Origin: Struthio camelus
Taxonomy: Eukaryota > Chordata > Aves > Struthioniformes > Struthionidae
Length of the DNA: 64,000 nucleotides
Direction: 5' to 3'
Assembly (NCBI RefSeq): GCF_040807025.1
Contig: NC_090956.1
Span: 1,786,517-1,850,516 of the forward strand
Shown: piece after piece, positions 59,401 through 64,000 of the stretch
Layout of the letters: every line of letters starts with the position of its first letter
How positions within the stretch are numbered: the first letter of the stretch is position 1
The notes under the pieces: generated by a model
Told to the model about the DNA's origin: nothing
The model's input: the letters and a program-made list of their open reading frames with translations, nothing else
Databases searched by the model: none
Program-made: the position numbers and the translations under genes

Positions 59401-61999
59401 GGGCAGCGGATAGGGTGCTGCTGCTGTGCTGGGTTATTTTTAAAAGCAGCTCTTAAAGAGGTAGGAAGAAAGCATTCTCCGTTTCCGAAGCATACAGGAG
59501 CCTCTCTGTTACGTCATCTTAGTCGGCTAGAACTTTTTCCCCACGTTTTTTGTTTTCATTTCACATCTCCGACGAGAAAAGGATTCTGCTTTTGTTGACA
59601 AGTGGGTTTTGCACATCCCTACAGTCTGGCACTATGCACCATATCACAACACTGCAAAGTTTTGCTTGCAAGATGTTTCACAGAGAATTTTTTTGTTGTT
59701 TTATTTTTGAGGGGCTTTTTTGTGTTTTGTTTTTGTTTTTGTTTTTTAACTATTAAAAAGAATGAAAGCTACTTGTGGAAACTGTGTAACTGGCCAGGTG
59801 TTCAGCCCCAAACGCTTATTCTCCCACGAGCTTTCCGTTTGTCACAAAGCGAGGGACGCTGCGCCGGACCGAAGGGAAAGGGAGAAGGCAGACGGACACC
59901 TGCGGTTACCCGGGAAATCGGCAAGTATTTGCGAACGAAACCGCCCGGCAGAGGCCTGGACTTTGTCCTCTGCGAAGATGACACCGAGCAGCACGCGGTG
60001 CTGCCGGCACAGCGCTACGCCCTTGGGAGAGGGTGCCGTGCTTCCAGGGCACCGCCGGCGGCAGCGGCGGGCGCAACGCCGACGCGCCGCTGCAGCCGTC
60101 AGATCGCTCAGCAGCTGCGCGACGCCCCGAGACGCAAGCCCAGAGGGGCTCCGGTTTTTGCTGACCCAGGGAACGGGAGGATGGTTTTTAAGCAGCTGGA
60201 GAAACGTTTTGTTATTCCTCTGCGCGATAACCGTCACCGACCTGTCAAATCCTGCAGCCCGGCCCCCCGGAGGCCGGCACCGCCTCGCCGCGCCGCTGCC
60301 TGCCGGAGGGCAAGGGAGCAGCCAGGTTTACCGAAGCCCTTCGGCAGACGCTTACCCTGAAGTCGATTCCAACCGTGGAAATGAAGCTGCCAGCGAGGAA
60401 AGCGCCGTCTTTGAACCGCACCAGCAAGCACGTTTTGCCGACTCCCGAGTCGCCCACCAGCATCACCTGCAAAACGGGGAGGGGGGGGGGGGGGGAAGGG
60501 AATTAAACATCATTTTTTCTGAAAGAAACCCAACCACAGTGATTATCCACCTCCACCCCGAAAGCCACAAGGCGGGAGCGTGCAGCAGGTTCCTTATTCC
60601 GGAGGATATCAAACACATCTAGGAGCCAGGTCCTCGGATCTCGGAGCCTCCCGCTCCGGCGAGGTCCCAGCAGGATGCCGGGCTTGGCAGGCTGACAGCT
60701 CCCCGCGGCTGAGAAATACCGAGCTACGTAATAAACCTGTATTAACAGCCTTTGTACCCGCTTTGATTTGCACAGCTTTACGCTTAAATGGCATGATTAC
60801 ATCTCTCTTAAAAATGGACTGCCATTATCCTTTTGTAAGTCATTAGCCCATGACTGAATTTAAATGGTTTTTAACTAAGGCACTGCCCTGGGTCAAACCA
60901 AATCCAGGCAGGATTCATCAGAAGGGGAAAAAATAAAATAAAACACCGCCAGCGACTTTGCCGCTTCGCCCGCGAGCGGGCCAGGGAAGAGCAGCCGCAG
61001 GTGCGATGCCGCCGGGCTCCCTGAACCATCACCACCAGGGCAGGGAACTCACCGCGTCCGGAAGCGTATTGTTGTGGATAAGATCCAAGGGAAGGTTGGG
61101 GGGGGGGGGGGATACCTCATTTTTAGTACAAAATAGTACTAACGCTCGCATAACTTTTCGGCCACCCCTGGTAGAGCAGGCCGCCCAACGCGGCCGGAGG
61201 GCCCCGCGCTCGGGTGACAAGGTTTAGCGACGGCCTTCGGCAGGACTCAGGAGCCTCAAGAGAGGGCTGGGGTGGGGGGGGAGCTAACGCTTGACATACA
61301 GGTATTTACTGAATACGAAGCAATTCGTCTCCATCACGGATTCAGAAGAGGAAAAAAAAAAAAAAACCCCAGCAAGGCCGGCAGCGGCGGATTTTACCAG
61401 CTGGCGCTTTCCGGCGTACCGGAGGCATCGCCGCGCGACCGGGGCGCGGGAAAGCCGCCGTCGGCCCGGGGGAGGCTCCGTCGAGGGAGCCGCCGGGGAA
61501 GGGGAGGGGGGGGTCCGCCGGGGGGGGGGGGGACCGTTTCAGGGCAGCAGCTGAACCCACTTGCTGCAGCCGCACCCGGGGGGGGGGGGGGGGAGAGCGA
61601 TGCCTGCAGGCTCGGGGGCTGCCGAGCCAAGCGCCCACCGAAGGGGTCAACTCGGGCCTCCCGCACCACCCCCCCCCCCAGCCCGACGGGCGGCGCAGCG
61701 CTGCGGCTGCAGCCCGACGGGGCGCGGCCGCTGCCCAGGAGCCGCCGGGGCCGCTGGCTGCGGGACCCCCCCCCTCACCGCCGGCCGCGCACCTTGAAGG
61801 CCACGTCGTAAAACTCGCCGCTGCTGCTCAGCGAGGGCCGCCCGGGCGCCGCGGGGCCGTTGCGGGGCAGGTCGGGGGCGGGCGCGGAGCCCCGCGGGGC
61901 GGCGGCGCGGCCGGGCCCCTGGGCGGCGGCGGCGGCGGGCAGCGCGGAGGAGGGTGCGGCGCCGCCGCCCTTGCTCCTCGCCGCCTTCTTCCGCGACAT
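26342..61999 (-). CDS. RAB26: RAB26 small GTPase, complete (9 coding exons)
   Basis: Nine minus-strand exons join without a gap: 61999-61793, 60466-60356, 34858-34817, 33714-33648, 33143-33091, 29311-29246, 27572-27516, 27084-27008 and 26444-26342. They give 783 nt and 260 residues (human 256). The tail is Ala/Pro-rich (1-60). G-domain motifs are P-loop GDSGVGKT 74-81, switch I STVGIDF 99-105, WDTAGQE 122-128, NKVD 181-184 and ETSAK 209-213. The C-terminus ends CCRS with Cys257-Cys258 for geranylgeranylation. Gln127 of the switch II DTAGQE motif is present. The N-terminus MSRKK and the segment DFYDVAFK-like GEFYDVAFK are diagnostic of RAB26. Family knowledge: it acts on secretory granules and synaptic vesicles, with links to ATG16L1-dependent autophagy. 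Odd points are the 25.5-kb intron 2 with minisatellites and a C-only tract at the exon 2 acceptor. Confidence 0.97.
26445..27007 (-). other. RAB26: RAB26 intron 8
   Basis: A 563-bp intron with GT (27,007) and AG ends. I see nothing else in it. Confidence 0.93.
27008..27084 (-). CDS. RAB26: RAB26 exon 8 (G5 motif)
   Basis: The acceptor is TCCTGCAG|GAG and the donor AA|GTAAGTG. It encodes [25 protein letters not shown]-type sequence (residues 202-226 plus two bases), including the base-recognition ETSAK motif. Confidence 0.96.
27085..27515 (-). other. RAB26: RAB26 intron 7
   Basis: A 431-bp intron between exons 8 and 7 with consensus ends. No other feature is seen. Confidence 0.93.
27516..27572 (-). 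CDS. RAB26: RAB26 exon 7
   Basis: The acceptor is TGTTGGCAG|GTG and the donor AAG|GTATGAG. It is 57 nt in phase 0 and encodes [19 protein letters not shown] (183-201), the Val-Asp after the NK of the G4 motif and the following helix. Confidence 0.96.
27573..29245 (-). other. RAB26: RAB26 intron 6
   Basis: A 1.67-kb intron. A short 13-bp direct repeat (tttcctactcatt, about three copies) lies near 28,302-28,335. No other feature is seen. Confidence 0.9.
29246..29311 (-). CDS. RAB26: RAB26 exon 6 (G4 motif start)
   Basis: The acceptor is CCTCGTAG|GCT and the donor AAG|GTGAGG. It is 66 nt and encodes [18 protein letters not shown] then LGNK (161-182). Confidence 0.96.
29312..33090 (-). other. 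RAB26: RAB26 intron 5
   Basis: A 3.8-kb GC-rich intron. Long open frames on both strands (for example plus 31,488-32,357) come from low stop-codon density, with no splice or homology support. No mobile element was recognised. Confidence 0.88.
33091..33143 (-). CDS. RAB26: RAB26 exon 5
   Basis: The acceptor is CTCTCCGCAG|CC and the donor CAG|GTACGTG. It is 53 nt, completes Ala143 (G|CC) and encodes [17 protein letters not shown] (144-160). Confidence 0.96.
33144..33647 (-). other. RAB26: RAB26 intron 4
   Basis: A 504-bp GC-rich intron. No other feature is seen. Confidence 0.93.
33648..33714 (-). CDS. RAB26: RAB26 exon 4 (switch II)
   Basis: The acceptor is GCCTTCCAG|ATC and the donor CACG|GTGAGG. 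It is 67 nt and encodes [18 protein letters not shown] through RDAH (121-142) plus one base. It contains the G3 motif and switch II. Confidence 0.97.
33715..34816 (-). other. RAB26: RAB26 intron 3
   Basis: A 1.1-kb intron with a less GC-rich stretch at 33,770-34,160. No other feature is seen. Confidence 0.92.
34817..34858 (-). CDS. RAB26: RAB26 exon 3 (14-codon micro-exon-like)
   Basis: The acceptor is CTCTTCCAG|AAC and the donor CAG|GTGGGT. Its 42 nt encode [14 protein letters not shown] (107-120), the beta-hairpin between the switches, in phase 0 on both sides. A minisatellite starts about 95 bp upstream in the transcript. Confidence 0.96.
34955..35345. repeat. 60-bp GC-rich minisatellite in RAB26 intron 2
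   Basis: A 60-bp higher-order unit is built of two sub-units that each contain GGATCCCCTCGGCATC, linked by variable GCGGTGG or GGCGGCCGGCGGGAGCC spacers. The core occurs about 13 times. The last copies (35,250-35,340) shorten to about 29 bp (agcaggagcagcgggatccc). The unit length is divisible by three and has no stop codon, so several overlapping long frames run through it. They are not genes. Confidence 0.95.
41026..42220. repeat. 41/42-bp minisatellite, about 29 copies
   Basis: The near-identical unit begins GCAGCGGGATCCCCCCAGCC and continues through CCACCTCCCAGACCCTCCA. Length varies by one base according to six or seven Cs. A few copies carry CCCCTCAG or CCTCTCAG in place of the C run, and the last copy diverges at 42,180-42,220. 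The high identity suggests recent amplification or homogenisation. The minus (RAB26 sense) strand is G-rich with GGGAGGTGGGCTGGGGGG per unit. Stop-free minus-strand frames of 168-312 codons here are artefacts of the repeat. Confidence 0.97.
42749..42778. repeat. Imperfect inverted repeat
   Basis: GAGC-GGGTAT and ATACCC-GT-GCTC face each other across an 8-base A/T-rich loop. A 10-bp stem with a two-base bulge would form in DNA or in intronic RNA. Its function is unknown. Confidence 0.6.
42896..42932. repeat. CAGCACAGCAGAG short tandem repeat
   Basis: Two and a half copies of an approximately 15-bp CAGCACAGCAGAGCA unit, inside a short AT-richer block. Confidence 0.8.
44845..44862. repeat. Poly-C run (18 nt)
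   Basis: An uninterrupted C tract on the plus strand; G-only in the RAB26 pre-mRNA. Confidence 0.95.
46261..46283. repeat. (CTG)n trinucleotide run
   Basis: Seven GCT/CTG units in RAB26 intron 2, read as CAG on the transcribed minus-strand sense. Confidence 0.9.
47704..47717. promoter_or_regulatory. X-box-like palindrome (candidate RFX site)
   Basis: GTTTCCATGGAGAC is close to the RFX X-box consensus, with dyad symmetry about CCATGG. It lies in an AT-richer block of intron 2. Binding is inference. Confidence 0.35.
49211..49255. promoter_or_regulatory. FOX-like plus X-box-like motifs
   Basis: GTAAACAA (49,211-49,218, forkhead consensus) lies 23 bases before TTACCATAGTAACC (49,242-49,255), a good RFX X-box half-palindrome. 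This pairing is seen at ciliary and neuroendocrine enhancers. Here it is only a motif observation. Confidence 0.35.
51193..51207. repeat. Poly-G run (15 nt)
   Basis: An uninterrupted G tract on the plus strand in RAB26 intron 2. Confidence 0.95.
55980..56340. other. AT-rich island 1 in intron 2 (candidate conserved element)
   Basis: An abrupt drop in GC with homeodomain-type ATTA/TAAT words (aggccattagg, ccagattaattc, catttagattt) and no coding frame. Surroundings are strongly GC-rich. It resembles vertebrate conserved non-coding enhancers in composition only. Confidence 0.35.
56640..57400. other. AT-rich island 2 in intron 2 (candidate conserved element)
   Basis: About 760 bp of AT-richer sequence in a GC-rich intron. 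It has repeated TTAAT/ATTA and CAATCA words (taaattaaccctaatttgat, actctaatcaataagtcac) and TGTAATTAC. It has no repeat signature and no exon signals. It is the best candidate for a regulatory element in the window; conservation must be tested. Confidence 0.4.
60356..60466 (-). CDS. RAB26: RAB26 exon 2 (P-loop and switch I)
   Basis: The acceptor is CGTTTTGCAG|GTG and the donor AGG|GTAAGC. It is 111 nt in phase 0, residues 70-106, with [18 protein letters not shown] then [18 protein letters not shown]. Upstream of the acceptor lies a run of 15 Cs in the sense strand. Confidence 0.97.
60467..61792 (-). other. RAB26: RAB26 intron 1
   Basis: A 1.3-kb intron with five G runs of 13-16 or similar on the plus strand (60,481; 61,098; 61,520; 61,578; shorter at 61,506), which are C runs in the transcript. 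An A run of 15 is at 61,351-61,365. No exon is seen. Confidence 0.92.
60481..60495 (-). repeat. Poly-C tract at the RAB26 exon 2 acceptor
   Basis: Fifteen Gs on the plus strand give a C-only run 14-28 bases upstream of the exon 2 AG junction, followed by TCCCCGTTTTGCAG. It occupies the place of the usual U-rich polypyrimidine tract. Confidence 0.9.
61793..61999 (-). CDS. RAB26: RAB26 exon 1 (N-terminal tail)
   Basis: ATG at 61,999 opens [13 protein letters not shown], as in mammalian RAB26 (MSRKK start). 69 codons follow and end GEFYDVAFK with donor AAG|GTGCGC. The tail has an Ala5 run and is rich in Ala, Pro and Gly, so it is probably disordered. An upstream in-frame extension has no family support. 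The conserved FYDVAFK leads into beta-strand 1 encoded by exon 2. Confidence 0.97.
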
Positions 62000-62165
62000 G
62001 CCGGGGCCGCGCCGGGCGCTGAGGGCGCGGGCTGTGCCGGGCCCCGCCGCCCCGCGCCGCCGCCGCCGCCGCCGCCCGGCCCCGCCCCGCCCCGCCCCGC
62101 CGCCAATGGGAGCGCCCCGGGGGCGGGGCCTCGCCTCGCCCCGCGCCTCGACGGGGCGGGGGGGC
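62000..62165 (-). promoter_or_regulatory. RAB26: RAB26 5' UTR and CpG-island promoter
   Basis: Just upstream of the ATG lie seven GCC units (62,056-62,076), four overlapping CCCCGCC Sp1-type boxes (62,081-62,102), a CCAAT box (62,103-62,107) and another GC box GGGGGCGGGG (62,119-62,128). No TATA is seen, which fits a TATA-less GC-box promoter. The exact start site is not determined. Confidence 0.75.
62056..62076 (-). repeat. (GCC)7, read as GGC/CGG repeat in RAB26 leader
   Basis: Seven uninterrupted units 57-77 bases upstream of the ATG, probably within the 5' UTR. Confidence 0.9.
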
Positions 62166-62214
62166 GGCGGCGGGCGCGGGGTGGGCGCGTGGGGAGCAGG
62201 GCGGCGTGTGCTGG

Positions 62215-63560
62215 CGCGGGAGCGGGGCGCGTGCACACACACACGCGGGGCGTTTGCACACGGGGAGTGGGGAACAGGATGTTGGCACCCACGGGGAGCG
62301 GGGCACGGGCGCGTGCACACGCACGGGGAGCGAGGAGCGGGGCGTTTGCACACGCACGAGGAGCGGGCACGGGGCGTTTGCACACGCACGGGGAGCAGGG
62401 CACGGGCGCGTGCACACGCAGGGGGAGCGAGGAGCGGGGTGTTTGCACACGCACGGGGAGCGGGCACGGGGCGTTTGCACACGCACGGGGAGCAGGGCAC
62501 GGGCGCGTGCACACGCAGGGGGAGCGAGGAGCGGGGTGTTTGCACACGCACGGGGAGCAGGGCACGGGCGCGTGCACACGCACGGGGAGCGAGGAGCAGG
62601 GTGTTTGCACACGCACGGGGAGCGGGCACGGGGCGTTTGCACACGCAGGGGGAGCAGGGCACGGGCGCGTGCACACGCAGGGGGAGCGAGGAGCGGGGTG
62701 TTTGCACACGCACGGGGAGCAGGGCACGGGCGCGTGCACACGCACGGGGAGCAGGGCGCTTGCACACACACGTGGAGTGGGCATGGTGCGCTTGCACACA
62801 CACAGGGAGCGGGGCACGGGTGCGTGCACACACACGGGGAATGGGGCGTTTGCACACACACAGGGAGCGGGGCACGGGGCGCCTGCACACACACGGGGAA
62901 CGGGGCGCTTGCACACACACGTGGAGTGGGAATGAGGCGCTTGCACACACACAGGGAGCAGGGCACGGGGCGCTTGCACACGCACGGGGAACGGGGTGTT
63001 TGCACACATGTGGAGCAGCCATAGGGAGCGGGACATGGGCACTTGCATAGACATGGGGAGCAGGGAACAGGGCATTTGCACATGGGGAGTGGGGCACGGG
63101 CACTTGCACTCAGGGACTGATGCTCAGGGCATTTGCACACGCACATGGGGCACAGGGCGCTTGTGCACACACAGGAGAAGGTAGCACACATTTGCACACA
63201 TGGAGTGCAGTACATAGCGCATTCGCACACCTACAGGCAGCAGGGCACGGTGCAGTTGCACGCGCAGGGAGGTGGCACACATTGGCACACATATGCAGGC
63301 AGCAGTGCGTGGTGCGTTTCTGCACACGCAGGGAGCCATGCGTGGTGCATTTGCGCACCTGGGAGCAGCAGTGCTCTTGCGCGCGCACAGGTGCAGCACA
63401 CGTTTGCATGCCCATGCAGGGAGCAGCGTGCAGTGCGTTTGAGCAACCACGCAGAGCAGCAAAGGGTGCACTCGCACGTGTGCGTGGGAGCAGCGTGGGG
63501 GCACTCCCACCTGCATGAAGGGAGCAGCGCACCGTGCGCTCGCGCGTGCCGGAGGGGAGC
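62215..63560. repeat. 32-bp class minisatellite upstream of RAB26
   Basis: Units of about 30-34 bp have the form CACACGCACGGGGAGC plus a variable GGGCACGGG or GAGGAGCGGGG and GCGTTTGCA or GCGCGTGCA. Units are regular from 62,215 to about 62,990 and decay gradually to about 63,560, where only the GTTTGCACAC-like core remains at intervals. Long frames on both strands (up to 527 codons, Cys-Val-Cys-rich or Gly-Arg-Ala-His-rich) are products of the repeat. It alternates CG/CA purine-pyrimidine steps, favourable for Z-DNA. Confidence 0.93.
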
Positions 63561-64000
63561 AGCGGGGGGGGGGGGGGGTTCACGCTTGCGAGGGAAGCGG
63601 TGCCCGCAGCTGAGCCCACGAGTCGTGGGGCTCTGGGCGACGCAGCAAACCCCGCTGGGGCGGAGGGCGCGGGGCCCCCTCGGCCAGCAGCGCTGCCGCC
63701 GAAACGGCACCTGAGGCACCCGAGATTTGCTCCGCTGAGATAAATGCATTTAGCTGCGTGACCTGTTTGCCGCGGCACGGCCTCACCCTTACCGGAGGAG
63801 GAGGCTCCAACGGGCCGAGCCACGCGGCAGCGGAGGACACGGTACCCGGCGAGGGGCCAGGCGGGCGCCCGGCGCCCCGGGAGCCCTTCCCGCTGCAGCG
63901 GGGCGAGGGCGCCGGGCGCGCGGCCGGGCCGGCTTGGCGCGGAGCCGCTGCGGGCACCTTCCCGCTCCTTCCCTCCAGGCTCCCCGCTTGGCCCCGGGCC
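63561..64000. other. GC-rich flank upstream of RAB26
   Basis: It starts with a 15-nt G run (63,564-63,578). The rest is GC-rich single-copy-looking sequence with no exon or RNA gene that I can support. In mammals the next gene on this side is PKD1; no part of it is recognised here. Confidence 0.6.

Larger units (their letters stand above)
34859..60355 (-). other. RAB26: RAB26 intron 2 (25.5 kb, GC-rich)
   Basis: This one intron makes up over 70% of the gene span. It holds two minisatellites (34.96-35.34 and 41.03-42.22 kb), homopolymer C and G runs (44,845-44,862; 51,193-51,207), short CAG and CTG-type runs, and AT-rich islands near 42.7-43.1, 47.5-47.7 and 56.0-57.4 kb. Dozens of GC-rich open frames on both strands have no splice signals, no family resemblance and biased composition. 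I see no second gene nested in it. Confidence 0.88.

Noticed and set aside
60245-60355. Extension of the P-loop frame past VGIDFR
   Set aside because: Reads into intron 2 beyond the donor AGG|GTAAGC. The real protein continues with exon 3 (NKVLTVDG).
61647-63230. 527-codon Cys/Pro-rich minus frame (resembling a keratin-associated protein) and 396-codon plus frame
   Set aside because: The Cys-Val-Cys periodicity follows the DNA minisatellite. The frame also overlaps the real RAB26 exon 1 out of phase.
1-64000. CRISPR array, operon, prophage or other prokaryotic defence-type system
   Set aside because: Intron-exon structure, CR1 and SINE elements and CpG promoters show vertebrate DNA. The tandem arrays have contiguous units without unique spacers.

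Overview
The window is vertebrate nuclear DNA, most likely from a sauropsid (bird, or possibly crocodilian or turtle). Two CR1-type LINE fragments, an amniote MIR-like SINE, very high GC with many poly-G/poly-C runs and GC-rich minisatellites all fit this. There are no operons and no bacterial features. Nearly all long open frames are GC-rich chance frames or run through tandem repeats.

Layout. Positions 1 to about 21,650 hold the 5' part of TRAF7 on the minus strand: a non-coding exon 1, a 15-kb intron 1, coding exons 2 to 4 (residues 1-77), and the first seven bases of exon 5 at the left edge. About 21,600 to 21,986 is a divergent promoter with six CCAAT boxes in alternating orientation, a CRE and two ZNF143-type sites. 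From 21,987 rightwards runs a snoRNA host gene (SNHG19-like). It has a TATA box, a 5'-TOP-like start and a 15-nt first exon, and its first intron carries box C/D snoRNA SNORD60 (22,042-22,129). From 26,342 to 61,999, on the minus strand, is a complete RAB26 gene: nine coding exons, 783 nt, 260 residues. Its 3' side converges on SNHG19. This order and orientation (RAB26, SNHG19, TRAF7) is that of human 16p13.3, as I remember it.

RAB26 is a secretory-vesicle Rab GTPase. TRAF7 is a RING/WD40 E3 ubiquitin ligase and signalling scaffold. SNORD60 guides a 28S rRNA 2'-O-methylation. These are neighbours by conserved synteny and not a pathway.

The unusual material is structural. RAB26 intron 2 is 25.5 kb long. 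It contains two different minisatellites that share a GCAGCGGGATCCCC core and have strong G-rich strands in the pre-mRNA, plus AT-rich islands that look like conserved regulatory elements. A third, decaying minisatellite begins about 200 bp upstream of the RAB26 start codon. The polypyrimidine tract before RAB26 exon 2 is almost pure C. TRAF7 has two overlapping upstream ORFs, the second sharing an ATGA with the main start codon. I found no evidence for an unknown multi-gene system. All splice sites were placed by eye from protein continuity and GT/AG signals.
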